Positions 9,540 to 19,252 of a DNA stretch of 64,000 bases are shown here, in pieces; the stretch's first letter is position 1, and every line of letters starts with the position of its first letter. Under the pieces are notes generated by a model. It did no database searches, was not told the DNA's origin, and saw nothing but the letters and a program-made list of their open reading frames with translations. A program made the translations under genes and the position numbers. The DNA comes from Simkaniaceae bacterium (lineage in GTDB: Bacteria > Chlamydiota > Chlamydiia > Chlamydiales > Simkaniaceae): NCBI GenBank assembly GCA_018399075.1, contig CP073763.1:1839842-1903841 (forward strand). The letters are read 5' to 3'.

Positions 9540-12092
9540 ATGTTTGATAAGTTTACCAACCGTGCCAAGCAGGTCATAAAACTCGCAAAAAAAGAAGCGC
9601 AACGTCTCAACCATAACTATTTAGGGACAGAGCACATCCTTTTAGGACTCCTCAAGTTGGGGCAAGGAATTGCCGTCAATGTTCTTAGAAACCTAAATGT
9701 TGATTATGACACCGTTCTGGCAGAAGTGGAACGTCTAGTTGGATTTGGCCCTGAAATTCAGGTCTATGGCGATCCTGCACTTACGGGTAAGGTCAAGAAG
9801 GTTTTCGAATATGCAAATGAAGAAGCTGCTGCTCTAAATCATAATTATGTGGGAACTGAACACCTTCTTCTGGCTCTTTTAAGACAGACCGATGGAGTCG
9901 CGACTCAAATCCTTGAAAATCTCAATATCAACCTTAAAGAGGTTCGAAAAGAGGTCCTTAAGGAACTAGAAACTTTTAATCTTCAACTTCCTCCTATGGG
10001 AATGACAGGATCGCCTGGAACGCCAAGGCAAGAAAAAGCAACAAGTGGTGCTCCGGGATCAGAAAAACTCCCCGCACTCCGCGCTTATGGACATGATCTG
10101 ACAGAGCTATGTCGTGAAGGAAAACTCGACCCAGTGATTGGACGGGCTAATGAGGTTGAACGCCTCATCCTTATCCTCTGCCGTCGTCGAAAAAACAATC
10201 CTGTTCTGATTGGAGAAGCAGGGGTTGGTAAAACTGCCATTGTTGAAGGTCTAGCACAAGCCATTGTGAAAGGTGAAGTTCCAGATCATTTAGCTAAAAA
10301 GAAACTAATCTCTCTTGATTTAACTCTAATGATTGCAGGAACTAAGTACCGCGGTCAGTTTGAAGAGCGGATCAAAGCAGTCATGGATGAAGTAAAGAAG
10401 AATGGAAATATCCTTCTCTTCATCGACGAGCTCCATACGATTGTCGGTGCTGGTGCAGCGGAAGGGGCGATTGATGCTTCAAACATATTAAAACCCGCTC
10501 TTTCAAGAGGTGAAATTCAGTGTATCGGCGCAACCACTCTTGATGAATACCGCAAACATATTGAAAAAGATGCCGCTCTTGAAAGACGTTTCCAAAAGAT
10601 TAATGTGGCTCCCCCTAGCGTGGAAGAAGCAACAGAGATTTTAGGTGGTCTCAAAACAAAGTATGAGCAGCATCACAAGTGCCTTTATACAGAAGAAGCC
10701 ATACGGAGCGCGGTTTACCTTTCTGATCGGTATATTACTGGACGTTTCCTTCCTGATAAAGCGATTGACCTAATCGATGAGGCAGGAGCTAAAGCACGCA
10801 TTACAATGCTCCACCAACCTCAAGACATCCATCAGCTCGAAATTGAAATTGAAGAGCTTCGCAAAGCAAAAGAAGAGTCGATTGGAAAGCAAGAGTATGA
10901 AAAAGCAGCCAACCTCCGCGATAAAGAAAAGACCTCACGAGAAAAACTAGCTCAAGTTTTAGCCCGTTGGGAAAAGAATAAAGAAGAACACAAGGAAGTC
11001 GTTGATGAAGATGATGTCGCTGCTGTCGTGGCCAAACATACTGGAATTCCTATGTCGCGACTGACTGAGGGTGAAGCTTCAAAAGTTCTTAAGATGCAAG
11101 AGATCCTTAAAGATTATATTGTGGGACAGGAAAAGGCGGTTGAAACAGTTTGTCGCTCCCTTCGCCGCAGTAAAGCCGATATAAAAGATCCTAGTCGTCC
11201 GATTGGCGCCTTTCTCTTCTTAGGGCCTACTGGCGTCGGCAAGACGCTTCTAGCCAAACAGCTTGCCATCCATATGTTTGGGGGTGAAGATGCTCTGATC
11301 CAAGTCGATATGTCAGAGTACATGGAGAAATTTGCGGTGAGCCGAATGACTGGTTCCCCTCCAGGATATGTGGGACATGAAGAGGGTGGACAGCTCACTG
11401 AGCAAGTCAGACGTCGTCCTTATTCTGTTGTCCTCTTTGATGAAGTTGAAAAAGCGCATCCCGATGTGATGAATCTCCTCCTTCAAATCTTAGAAGATGG
11501 AAAACTCACCGACTCAATGGGTCGAAAAGTGGACTTCCGCAACACAATCATCTTAATGACTTCTAACCTCGGTTCAGATTTGATTCGTCGCTCGACAGAA
11601 GTGGGTTTTGGTGTCAAAGAAGGAATGCCTGATTATGATGTAATGAAAGAGAAGATCGATAAAGCTGCGAAAAAGCACTTTAAGCCAGAGTTTATCAACC
11701 GATTGGATGATACTGTTATCTTTAAAGCTCTTGATAAAACTGACCTCGTTCAAATTATCGAGATTGAAATTGCCAAACTTAAAAAACGTCTCGAGAGAAA
11801 AAATATCATCATCAAGCTTGAAGAGAAAGCTAAAGAATACCTTGTCGATAAAGGGTATCAACCTGAGATGGGAGCTAGAACTCTTCGCCGCATTATCGAA
11901 CAACTTCTCGAAGATCCTCTGGCTGAAAAACTCCTCCTTGAAGGAGATGAGCCTCGCCAAATTCTCATTGACTTTGAAAAGGACAAACTCACTTTTAAAG
12001 ACATTGATCTTCCAAAAGAACAGAAGAAGAAAGAAAAGAAAAAGCTTGCGGGATCAACGACTTTCAAGGGTGAGCCAAAAGAAGAAAGCTAA
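9540..12092 (+). CDS. clpC: ATP-dependent Clp protease ATP-binding subunit ClpC
   Basis: An 850-residue Hsp100 unfoldase that feeds substrates to the ClpP peptidase. Two Clp-N repeats occupy about residues 1-150 (each with the [18 protein letters not shown] pattern). The first AAA+ module has GEAGVGKT and the second GPTGVGKT as Walker A motifs. A UVR-like segment, [13 protein letters not shown], lies in the middle region, which marks ClpC rather than ClpA or ClpB. The C-terminal D2-small domain with [14 protein letters not shown] is complete. The gene diverges from lplA across 183 bases. Length and motifs are normal for the family. Confidence 0.97.
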   Translation: MFDKFTNRAKQVIKLAKKEAQRLNHNYLGTEHILLGLLKLGQGIAVNVLRNLNVDYDTVLAEVERLVGFGPEIQVYGDPALTGKVKKVFEYANEEAAALNHNYVGTEHLLLALLRQTDGVATQILENLNINLKEVRKEVLKELETFNLQLPPMGMTGSPGTPRQEKATSGAPGSEKLPALRAYGHDLTELCREGKLDPVIGRANEVERLILILCRRRKNNPVLIGEAGVGKTAIVEGLAQAIVKGEVPDHLAKKKLISLDLTLMIAGTKYRGQFEERIKAVMDEVKKNGNILLFIDELHTIVGAGAAEGAIDASNILKPALSRGEIQCIGATTLDEYRKHIEKDAALERRFQKINVAPPSVEEATEILGGLKTKYEQHHKCLYTEEAIRSAVYLSDRYITGRFLPDKAIDLIDEAGAKARITMLHQPQDIHQLEIEIEELRKAKEESIGKQEYEKAANLRDKEKTSREKLAQVLARWEKNKEEHKEVVDEDDVAAVVAKHTGIPMSRLTEGEASKVLKMQEILKDYIVGQEKAVETVCRSLRRSKADIKDPSRPIGAFLFLGPTGVGKTLLAKQLAIHMFGGEDALIQVDMSEYMEKFAVSRMTGSPPGYVGHEEGGQLTEQVRRRPYSVVLFDEVEKAHPDVMNLLLQILEDGKLTDSMGRKVDFRNTIILMTSNLGSDLIRRSTEVGFGVKEGMPDYDVMKEKIDKAAKKHFKPEFINRLDDTVIFKALDKTDLVQIIEIEIAKLKKRLERKNIIIKLEEKAKEYLVDKGYQPEMGARTLRRIIEQLLEDPLAEKLLLEGDEPRQILIDFEKDKLTFKDIDLPKEQKKKEKKKLAGSTTFKGEPKEES

Positions 12093-12114
12093 ACTAGAAT
12101 TTTGCTTAGCTAGG

Positions 12115-12501
12115 TTATTGTTTGATTTTATATCCTGCTTTCTTAAGCGCTTCGATACTTTTCCGACGGGCATCTTCTTTTACAAGGATGTAAACTGTCT
12201 CATAAGTAGAAATGGTAAAGATGCTTATTTCAGCTTCAGCTAAAACCTTAGCGATAGATGCTAATATTCCCGTTTGATTTAAATCTAAAGGGCCATCAGC
12301 TTTAAAAGCGATCAAATCTCTTTCACATTTTATTCTTCCAGGAACTTTTTCACTGGAGCAAACAATGGAAAGCTCGTCTTTTGTAAGTGTAACAGAAAGA
12401 AAGTTTGCGGGAGGGGATGCCCATGTAGCGATAGGATCATCAGGACTTTGTCGGCAAATCGCAAGTTTTTCATCTAGAACTTTCAGAACTAAAGATTCCA
12501 C
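12115..12501 (-). CDS. ACT domain protein
   Basis: A 128-residue protein made of two ACT-like halves. The C-terminal half, about residues 60-128, shows the ACT pattern: a GPLDLNQTGILASIAKVLAEAEISIFTIS stretch split by typical loops, then a beta strand TVYILVKE. ACT domains bind small ligands, often amino acids, and regulate enzymes. This stand-alone two-ACT form resembles the ACT_7/CASTOR-like family found in many bacteria. Its ligand is unknown. It is convergent with clpC with only 22 bases between stops. Nothing in the sequence ties it to a particular pathway. Confidence 0.8.
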   Translation of the reverse strand: MESLVLKVLDEKLAICRQSPDDPIATWASPPANFLSVTLTKDELSIVCSSEKVPGRIKCERDLIAFKADGPLDLNQTGILASIAKVLAEAEISIFTISTYETVYILVKEDARRKSIEALKKAGYKIKQ

Positions 12502-12639
12502 ATTAAACTCCTTTTCTTATAATTCGGAACATATCCAAAGCATTTATTCATTTCAAATTGTTTTTCTGTATGAAGATCGTTAACTTAGATAGTGTCGCCA
12601 AATAATCGCTATTAGAAAGGCTCTTTCTATGAGGAAAAT

Positions 12640-13470
12640 TCAAGCTAAGGCTTTTTGAATTTCCCCAACAATCTGACCGGTTAAGAGTTGGTTCTGCACC
12701 TCACTGCGGAATTGATTTTCGAGTTTACTCATCTTAAAGCATCCGCTAGGATAGCTAAAAAACCGGAAGTGTTTGATGAGCATACTCCCTTCTAAGTCAT
12801 AATACATAACCCATGGGGTATTCATTAATCGGTCTTCTACATAACAGGCAACTTTTTGAGAAAGAAGCTCTATCTCTTTAAAAACTTCAACTGAGAAATC
12901 TTCTCCTGTGCACCCTGGAGAGACAAAGACAAGATGCTCTCCTCTTAAGAGGTGAACAGCGACATTCCCCCCTTTCATGATCATTGTGTCTTGAGTATAG
13001 GTCGAGTCTAATGCTATGGGAATGGACCCCATTGCACTTGTCTGAATCCTTTCAACGGCTTGATAGGCTCCTACTAAGCGCTCCCTTTCTCTCCCTTCTT
13101 GCTTTCGTCCTCCTAAAATCGATTTTGCTAAAATGCTCGGAAGGTCAATCTCCCTTCTTTTTTTGATAGCAATTTCGTAAACAAATCCGACTTCCGCCGT
13201 TTCCCTTCCTAAAAGGATAAAGGAGTACCCTAATTTCCTAATCACAACTTTGACTTTCTTAATAAGATGAGCTAACGGTTGGCAGAGGTTTCCCCAATGT
13301 TTAAAAGGGGCTCGGTGTCTTGAAGGAGCAAGGTAGAGGCTTTCATCACCACTAGTCTCATGAGCTGGAATTAGATCGATCCCATCTTGCGTTGCAATTG
13401 CAGGAAACTCAAGGGCAAAGTGAATTTTTTCAGGATCAGGATTAGATCTTAAGGAGCAACAACAAAACAT
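12640..13470 (-). CDS. hypothetical protein with N-terminal Cys cluster
   Basis: A 276-residue protein that I do not recognise. The N-terminus is MFCCCSL, three adjacent cysteines directly after the start, a pattern that in eukaryotic cells is a palmitoylation-type site and is found in some bacterial effectors. The rest looks like a mixed alpha/beta globular domain, with a KKVKVVIRKLGYSFILLGRE segment in the first half and a VAVHLLRGEHLVFVSPG segment in the second. No signal peptide or membrane helix is clear. It ends 19 bases before... its start lies 19 bases downstream of the ptsN2 stop, so it may be the last gene of that operon. Confidence 0.7.
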   Translation of the reverse strand: MFCCCSLRSNPDPEKIHFALEFPAIATQDGIDLIPAHETSGDESLYLAPSRHRAPFKHWGNLCQPLAHLIKKVKVVIRKLGYSFILLGRETAEVGFVYEIAIKKRREIDLPSILAKSILGGRKQEGRERERLVGAYQAVERIQTSAMGSIPIALDSTYTQDTMIMKGGNVAVHLLRGEHLVFVSPGCTGEDFSVEVFKEIELLSQKVACYVEDRLMNTPWVMYYDLEGSMLIKHFRFFSYPSGCFKMSKLENQFRSEVQNQLLTGQIVGEIQKALA

Positions 13471-13489
13471 TCCTTCCCCATTTTCTTAC

Positions 13490-14218
13490 TTACTTTTCGC
13501 CGACTGAGGACTCCCAATCTTTGATATATTCAAAAAGTTCTTTTTGAGAAGGTTTAGAACGCATAAGCTCGAGTGCTTCATCATGACTACTCAGGTGAGC
13601 GATTTTGGCAAGTAAATGGAGGTGCCTTTTATCGTCACAAGCAAAGAGGAATAAGATGGTGTGGACAGGATTCTCATCAAGCGCACCCCAGTCAATCGGC
13701 TCTTTTGGGAAAACAACAACGACAGCATCGGTTGGTCCTTTCAAATGAGAGTCACGCGTATGTGGAACAGCAATTCCGTTATTAAGAGCAGTCGGCATGA
13801 GTTTTTCTCTGTCTAGAAGAAGATCGGCCATCACATCTGGATCCATCCCTAATTTATCAGAAACGCGAGCCATTGTTTCTCGAATCAGATCTTCTTTGTT
13901 AGATGCTTGAATATCGTTGAAGATCCCTCCACGGTTAATCGCACGATAAAGGCTAAATTGTTGCAACCCTTTCTTAGCTTCTTGGTCTTCTTTCTTATGC
14001 TTTTTTTGAGGATAAATCTGCTCTTCATCTGAAGGAAGAAAGTTTCCTGTTTCCTTTTGAAGGCGACAGCTGAGCATCCAGTTTTCAATTTCAATGCGAC
14101 TGAATCGATACTGATGATGGAGGCGATATGCAGGAATTTTTCCTTCAGCCAGCCATCGTCGAATGGTTGTCTCGGAAACATTTAGTAGTTCAGCCACATC
14201 TTTTATCTTTAGATCCAT
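13490..14218 (-). CDS. ptsN2: PTS EIIA-like regulator with N-terminal helix-turn-helix
   Basis: A 242-residue two-domain protein. Residues 1-50 are an excisionase/MerR-like DNA-binding helix-turn-helix (AELLNVSETTIRRWLAEGKIPAYRL split across helices), and residues about 100-240 are a fructose/nitrogen-type EIIA domain. The phosphorylatable histidine is visible as H153 in IAVPHTRDSH. The pairing of such an HTH-EIIA gene with a plain ptsN gene, dut and accD matches CT290-CT293 of Chlamydia. It probably senses phosphate flow through PtsP/NPr-like proteins and may bind DNA; no target is evident. The linker (about 60-90) is charged and flexible. Confidence 0.88.
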   Translation of the reverse strand: MDLKIKDVAELLNVSETTIRRWLAEGKIPAYRLHHQYRFSRIEIENWMLSCRLQKETGNFLPSDEEQIYPQKKHKKEDQEAKKGLQQFSLYRAINRGGIFNDIQASNKEDLIRETMARVSDKLGMDPDVMADLLLDREKLMPTALNNGIAVPHTRDSHLKGPTDAVVVVFPKEPIDWGALDENPVHTILFLFACDDKRHLHLLAKIAHLSSHDEALELMRSKPSQKELFEYIKDWESSVGEK

Positions 14219-14394
14219 CTACGCTCCTCTTAGCCATCTCTTTTCAGACTATATTGACAAACGTATATTAATTTTGACTTTCTTGCAACATTTCCGCCAT
14301 CAAATTTTCGAGAAAATGGTTTTAAGAACTTTAGGCTAAAGAGAGTTAAAGAAGAATAAAAATGACAAAAGATGGATAAATATGAATAGGCGCG

Positions 14395-14847
14395 CTAGCA
14401 CCCTTCGAATAGGGAAATCACATCTTCTTTTGTTTGAGTGCTCAGAAGCTTTTTCCGACGGTCCTCATCTTTAATTGCTGCGGTTAAACGAGAAAGGATT
14501 TTGAGATAATCGGTTTGCTGATTCGTAGGACCTCCGATCATAAAGATCAAACGAACAGGCGCTCCATCTAAGGCATCCCAATCGATCCCCTCTTTGGCTT
14601 TTTGAAGACCAACAGCTAGGAAAAACCGATCAAAAATAGGGAGCTTTGCATGAGGAATTGCAACCCCCATTCCAATTCCAGTTGAAACGATCTTCTCTCT
14701 TTTGATAATAGCTTCAAAGAAATTGTCTTTATCTACAATCTCTCCTGAATCAGCCAAAGCATCGACAAGTTTTTGAAGGGCAGCATCGCGAGTATCTGCC
14801 TCTAAAAAACAAATAACCCCCTCTTGAATCAGTTCTGCAAGAGTCAC
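14395..14847 (-). CDS. ptsN: PTS EIIA-Ntr family protein
   Basis: EIIA-type phosphoacceptor of the nitrogen-related PTS, a regulatory phosphorelay rather than sugar uptake. The active histidine lies in GVAIPHAKLP (H66 in this numbering). Start choice: an in-frame ATG at 14865 lacks a ribosome binding site, and one further upstream (14901) overlaps dut, while a GTG at 14847 has AGGAG five bases before it; I chose the GTG, giving 150 residues and a 25-base gap after dut. The gene is followed by 176 bases without a gene and then ptsN2. The order accD-dut-ptsN-ptsN2 matches Chlamydia. Confidence 0.88.
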   Translation of the reverse strand: MTLAELIQEGVICFLEADTRDAALQKLVDALADSGEIVDKDNFFEAIIKREKIVSTGIGMGVAIPHAKLPIFDRFFLAVGLQKAKEGIDWDALDGAPVRLIFMIGGPTNQQTDYLKILSRLTAAIKDEDRRKKLLSTQTKEDVISLFEGC

Positions 14848-14872
14848 ACCATCTCCTTTCTTCATAAATAAG

Positions 14873-15316
14873 TTAATGCGTTCCAGTATGGCCAAAACCA
14901 CCCTCCCCTCTTTCTGTCGCTTTTAAGCATTCCCCTTCTATATAGCACGCCTGTAAAACAGGAGCAAAAACAAGTTGAGCGATCCGCATTTTTGGAGTGA
15001 CTGCAAAAGATTCTTTTCCATGGTTGATCAAAATAATTCCTACCTTACCTCGGTAATCAGAATCGATCGTTCCTGGGGTATTTAAAACGGTAATTCCATG
15101 TTTAAGGGCGAGTCCACTTCTGGGACGGACCTGAATTTCAAACCCTTTTGGAATTTCAAAACAGAGCCCTGTTGGGATCAATTTGCTTTCACCAGGATAA
15201 AGAATAATCTCTTCAGTGATGTGAGCACGGACATCAGCACCTGCTGCTTCCACAGATCCGTAGGTGGGGAGCTCCGCCCCCTCTTCGATTAATGTGGGGA
15301 CACTATAGCTATTCAT
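14873..15316 (-). CDS. dut: deoxyuridine 5'-triphosphate nucleotidohydrolase
   Basis: dUTPase, hydrolysing dUTP to dUMP and pyrophosphate to keep uracil out of DNA and supply dTMP synthesis. The 147 residues carry all five family motifs: GADVRA (motif 1, about 26-31), [12 protein letters not shown] (motif 2/3 start), [12 protein letters not shown] (motif 3, with the catalytic Asp), KMRIAQLVF (motif 4), and the C-terminal glycine-rich [10 protein letters not shown] (motif 5) that closes over the active site. It begins 4 bases inside the accD end, so the two are coupled. Confidence 0.97.
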   Translation of the reverse strand: MNSYSVPTLIEEGAELPTYGSVEAAGADVRAHITEEIILYPGESKLIPTGLCFEIPKGFEIQVRPRSGLALKHGITVLNTPGTIDSDYRGKVGIILINHGKESFAVTPKMRIAQLVFAPVLQACYIEGECLKATERGEGGFGHTGTH

Positions 15317-16278
15317 GTTTGACTAACTTTTATGGTGTTTTTTTCTCGCTCTTTCTGAGAAACAGTAATAAGATCATCAAGTTTTTCTCTTTCAATCTTC
15401 TTTTTCTCAGCCTTAATAGGAACTCTTTCATTTCCCATTAAAAACTCAATGAAGAAGTGAAGCTTTTCTTTAAGCTCACCTCTTTTAATGATACAGTCTA
15501 TCATCCCTTTTTCGAGTAAGAATTCAGATTTTTGTGCTGTATCAGGAAGTTTTTGCCGAATTGTTTGTTCCACAACACGTGGCCCAGCAAAACCAATCAA
15601 GGCATCAGGTTCAGCAATAATAATATCTCCAAGAGAGGCAAAAGACGCTGTAACTCCACCAGTTGTCGGATTGGCAAGAACAGATATAAAAGGGAGCCCT
15701 GCATTATGAAGCCTTGCAAGAGCGGCTGATGTTTTTGCCATCTGCATAAGTGAGTAAACGGATTCTTGCATCCGTGCCCCGCCAGAAGAAGAAACTAGGA
15801 TGACAGGGAGTTTTTTCTTAATGGCGTGTTCAATGAGAAGGGTAATTCTTTCCCCCACAACAGATCCCATTGATCCTCCCATGAAGCCAAAGTCTAGAAC
15901 GCCAAGGGTTGTATCGGTCCCTTCTATTTTGCAAACACCCGTCAGGATTGCTTCATTCCGGCCCATCTTCTTTTTTGCTTTAACAAGTCTTTCAATATAG
16001 GGCTCAGAATCTACAAAATTCAAGGGGTCTTTAGGAGAGATTTCAGAAAAGAGTTCTTCAAAGGTCTCTTCATCTGCAAGAAGCTCGACTCTTTGAGTCG
16101 CTGATAAGCGATAGTGGTGCTCACATTTGGGACAACAATTATGATTTTCTTGGAGTTCATTCGCATGGATCATTTCCTCACACTTAGTGCATTTGACCCA
16201 ACCGCTGAACCCATCCTTTTTTGTGGATTCGACTTTAATCTTTGGCTTATGCCGAGTAAAAAGTCCTAGAAATCCCAT
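15313..16278 (-). CDS. accD: acetyl-CoA carboxylase carboxyltransferase subunit beta
   Basis: Beta subunit of the carboxyltransferase that makes malonyl-CoA for fatty acid synthesis, working with AccA. The 321 residues include an N-terminal zinc ribbon (C30, C33, C49, C52 in a C-x2-C ... C-x2-C arrangement) and the crotonase-like carboxyltransferase core with [12 protein letters not shown] (about 162-173) and [12 protein letters not shown]. The C-terminal tail after about residue 285 is highly charged and lysine-rich, beyond the core. First gene of the accD-dut-ptsN set. Confidence 0.96.
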   Translation of the reverse strand: MGFLGLFTRHKPKIKVESTKKDGFSGWVKCTKCEEMIHANELQENHNCCPKCEHHYRLSATQRVELLADEETFEELFSEISPKDPLNFVDSEPYIERLVKAKKKMGRNEAILTGVCKIEGTDTTLGVLDFGFMGGSMGSVVGERITLLIEHAIKKKLPVILVSSSGGARMQESVYSLMQMAKTSAALARLHNAGLPFISVLANPTTGGVTASFASLGDIIIAEPDALIGFAGPRVVEQTIRQKLPDTAQKSEFLLEKGMIDCIIKRGELKEKLHFFIEFLMGNERVPIKAEKKKIEREKLDDLITVSQKEREKNTIKVSQT

Positions 16279-16356
16279 AACAACCTACGAGCGTTCGTTA
16301 ATGACCAAAAGATTACCAAACCGACCAAAAGAATACAACCTTGATCATACATAATG

Positions 16357-17625
16357 CTATAAATCAATTTTTAATTTACTGCGAGTAACAGGTCCTAATG
16401 CAGTGATTTTCTTATGACTAGGAATATTGCCAAAAATCTTGCTAAAAGCATCAATTGTTGAGCAACTCGTAAAAATTATTTCATCAAAACTTTCTAAATC
16501 TGGCTTAACAGCGGGAAATTTTGGTTTTGTATCGTATAGGTAACAGCGCTGATGCCTAATTCCCCGTAACACCAATGCTTGGGAAAGGGCACACCTTGCT
16601 TTAGAGGATTGAGGGAGAAGAATATAGGCTTTTTCCAAATCTTCTAGGGCCAAGAGATGAATGATCCCTTCTTGCGTTTCCTCTTCAGCAATCTTATCGA
16701 CTTGGACTCCTTTTTCCTCAATATGCTTTGCTGTAACCTTCCCCACAGCAACAATCTCTTTTCCACTAAGATCATTAGGTGAAAATCCTTTCTTTTCTAA
16801 GAAGGAAAAGAAAATTTCCACACCGCTCTTACTTGTGAAAATCAGATGGGTATACTCAGGAATGTCTGCAAAAGCATTGGTAATCTCAGGGAGATTAATA
16901 GCGCGGGGAATAATCTCAATAATAGGAAGATGGAAAACCTCTTTTCCATAGTGTTTAGGATTTAAACCTAAATAAAGGACTTTTCCTTTTTCTCTTGAAT
17001 CAATCTTTCTAAAAAGGGCTTCCATATCTTGGTCTTCTTCACGACCAATAACAGCAAGCTTCCCTTGCAGCGGAGCCGTTTCACCTGGAAGGATGATTCG
17101 ATTTCTATCTGTAAATCCTAAACGAATAAGAGCCGCTTCAGCAACAACAAGCCCATCAATTTCTCCACGATCAAGCATTGCTAAACGAACATCAACAGGA
17201 CCCCTTACTTCAATGCATTTCACATCAGGCCTTAACCTTTTTACTATCTCATCCCGCCTTAATGAAGAAGAGCCAATAATGGCTCCACTTTTTAGCTTTT
17301 CAAAATGATCTCCATCGCGCATGACTAAGCTATCACTTCGATCGACTCCCTCGGTCAAAGCAATTAATTTAAGTCCTTTAGGTAACGGATGAGGTAAATC
17401 TTTTGCAGAATGAACCCCCACATCACACTTTCTCTCCAATACCATTTCATCAATCTCTCGGGTAAAAAAATCGGTCTTATCCATCGGTCCTAAAGAAGCC
17501 TTTAAATCCCGGTCCCCCACTGTTTCAACAAACGCAGCAGTATAATCTATTCCCAATACCCCCATTACTTCTTCAACTTGTTTTCTTGAAAGCTTTGATC
17601 CCCTCGCTCCCACTTTTATTTTCAT
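16357..17625 (-). CDS. hemC-hemD: fused HemC (domain 3 missing) and uroporphyrinogen-III synthase HemD
   Basis: A 422-residue fusion for two steps of haem synthesis. Residues 1-210 are porphobilinogen deaminase domains 1 and 2, with VGARGSKLS at the start, the catalytic aspartate D76 in VHSAKDLP, GSSSLRR (118-124), and the end of domain 2 at about APLQGKLAV. The third domain of HemC, which normally holds the cysteine carrying the dipyrromethane cofactor, is absent; the only cysteines in this half are C67 and C137. From about 215 the sequence becomes HemD-like, with HLIFTSKSGVEIF, IVAVGKVTAKHIEEKG and a C-terminal ALGPVTRSKL. Chlamydial HemC is, as I recall, also short. I chose the ATG at 17625 over a TTG three bases upstream. 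Confidence 0.85.
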   Translation of the reverse strand: MKIKVGARGSKLSRKQVEEVMGVLGIDYTAAFVETVGDRDLKASLGPMDKTDFFTREIDEMVLERKCDVGVHSAKDLPHPLPKGLKLIALTEGVDRSDSLVMRDGDHFEKLKSGAIIGSSSLRRDEIVKRLRPDVKCIEVRGPVDVRLAMLDRGEIDGLVVAEAALIRLGFTDRNRIILPGETAPLQGKLAVIGREEDQDMEALFRKIDSREKGKVLYLGLNPKHYGKEVFHLPIIEIIPRAINLPEITNAFADIPEYTHLIFTSKSGVEIFFSFLEKKGFSPNDLSGKEIVAVGKVTAKHIEEKGVQVDKIAEEETQEGIIHLLALEDLEKAYILLPQSSKARCALSQALVLRGIRHQRCYLYDTKPKFPAVKPDLESFDEIIFTSCSTIDAFSKIFGNIPSHKKITALGPVTRSKLKIDL

Positions 17626-17743
17626 CAAATTGGATGCCCCTTAGCACATATTTTAATAAAAAATTAAAATACCCCTTCTTCTTTCTTAGAGCAAGTCATA
17701 AAACAATTTTACCTGAACGGTTCTCCCCTAACTTTTAAAAGGT

Positions 17744-19120
17744 CTAGGGAAGATCGGCGATCCCCCGCTTTAATCTTTGGGGCTTAAGTAAAATGCTACA
17801 TAATATCCCGATAACACCGATCAAAAGGAGGACATAACTTCCTTTCTGAATACCAACAGCAAGAGAACTGTTTAATCGAACAATCGTAACCACAAAGGCT
17901 AATCCTATTGTTCCACCAATCTCTTGAAAAGTTACAAAAGTTCCTGATGCAACTCCTGCTCTATAAGGGGGGACAATAGCAATTGCAGCTGTCGTGGAAG
18001 GACTACAAATCAAACTATACCCAATTCCATAAAGAAGGGTGGCTAGAAGAATGTAAAGGAGAGAAGAACTCGGAGAAAAGAAGACTTGAAAAAGAGAAGA
18101 AAAAATTAGAAAAAGAAACCCTACAGAGATAAAAATCCAGGCTCTATGGGGTTGGTATTTTTTCCCAACAATCGGTGAAAAAAGGATCACAGGAATCGTA
18201 ATACCCAGCATTAATAACCCTGTTGTTAATGAAGAGAGCTGTCGAATATTTTGTAAGAAAATGGGAAGGATAAAAAAAGTCGCCCAAATATAAAAAATAA
18301 GACAAGCACTTGCGATTGAAGCCCCAAGAAACTCTCTTTTTTTAACGAGTTCCGGGAGCAAAATAGGAGAAGGAAAGAGATGGCTATGCTTCCAAAGCCT
18401 CCAAAAAGTGACTACAATAGCAATAACAAAACTCCCTTTCAGAAGCATAGAAAGTTGATTGAATTCAGTTACAAGAACCACAAAAGATGAGAGACATACC
18501 CCGATTAAAAACATTCCTTTGAGATCGACCATTGAGGAATCGACAGTATTTTTACTTTCAGTTGCAAAAAGAACGATAACAACAAAGCTAATCACAAAAA
18601 AAGGAATCATTAACCAAAAGACCCACCGCCAATAAAAGGCTTCCAAAAGAGCCCCTGCGACCAGGGGACCCATAGCCATTGAATAGGCAACCGTCGAGGC
18701 CCAAATAGCAATGGCTCGACTTTTTTGTGATTCAGGAAATTCAGTCACCATCATTGCTTGAGAAACTGGAAGTAAAATCGCATTTCCCAGCCCTGCTAAA
18801 CTCATGCTTAGTACCAAGGTTCCAATACCTTGACTTACTCCTCCTACAATCATTCCAATTCCCGAAAAACTAAGCCCTAAAAGAAAGACTTTTTTTCTTC
18901 CATAAATATCTGCTAATCGTCCACTTGTTACAAGGAAAGCACAGTTGATAATACCAAAAGACATCATCATCCATTGCATTTGATGAAGGGGAATCCCTAA
19001 AGCTTTTTGAATGGAAGGAATTGAGGTGTTGACCATGGTAAAAACAAGTCCCATTGCGATACACCCCAAGCTAATACCGATAAGACTAAGAAAGCGTTTA
19101 TAAAGAGAAAAACTTTCCAT
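17744..19120 (-). CDS. MFS transporter, DHA2 (EmrB/QacA) drug exporter family
   Basis: A 458-residue inner-membrane transporter with about 13-14 hydrophobic segments, typical of the 14-helix drug:H+ antiporter-2 family. Characteristic stretches are VNTSIPSIQKAL after helix 1, the loop 2-3 motif GRLADIYGRKKVF (about 66-78), the helix 5 motif C-like AMGPLVAGAL, and the helix 6 start WRWVFWLMIP. Exported compounds cannot be named. The neighbours are radA upstream and hemC-hemD downstream, with gaps of about 130 and 118 bases, so it is probably transcribed on its own or as an insertion into the conserved radA-hemC pair, which are adjacent in Chlamydia. Confidence 0.9.
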   Translation of the reverse strand: MESFSLYKRFLSLIGISLGCIAMGLVFTMVNTSIPSIQKALGIPLHQMQWMMMSFGIINCAFLVTSGRLADIYGRKKVFLLGLSFSGIGMIVGGVSQGIGTLVLSMSLAGLGNAILLPVSQAMMVTEFPESQKSRAIAIWASTVAYSMAMGPLVAGALLEAFYWRWVFWLMIPFFVISFVVIVLFATESKNTVDSSMVDLKGMFLIGVCLSSFVVLVTEFNQLSMLLKGSFVIAIVVTFWRLWKHSHLFPSPILLPELVKKREFLGASIASACLIFYIWATFFILPIFLQNIRQLSSLTTGLLMLGITIPVILFSPIVGKKYQPHRAWIFISVGFLFLIFSSLFQVFFSPSSSLLYILLATLLYGIGYSLICSPSTTAAIAIVPPYRAGVASGTFVTFQEIGGTIGLAFVVTIVRLNSSLAVGIQKGSYVLLLIGVIGILCSILLKPQRLKRGIADLP

Positions 19121-19192
19121 AGAAACATGATACCTATCCTATTAAAAACCCCATTATTATCTGCTATAAAAGAATTCCAGGCAATTGAATTG

Positions 19193-19211
19193 CTCCCCTT
19201 ATAAAGGGGAG
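19193..19211 (-). terminator. hairpin between radA and the MFS gene, possible terminator
   Basis: An 8-bp stem (19193-19200 with 19204-19211) and a 3-base loop lie 42 bases after the radA stop. The stem is GC-rich in the middle (CTCCCC/GGGGAG). There is no T run on either side, so termination is possible but weakly supported. Confidence 0.35.
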
Positions 19212-19252
19212 AGAGAGGATAAAAAAGTTTAAACCTTAATAATCCTATGAAC

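Noticed and set aside
11707-12243. 178-codon frame overlapping the end of clpC
   Set aside because: Frame-shifted shadow of clpC; Leu/Lys/Ser-rich with no ribosome binding site.
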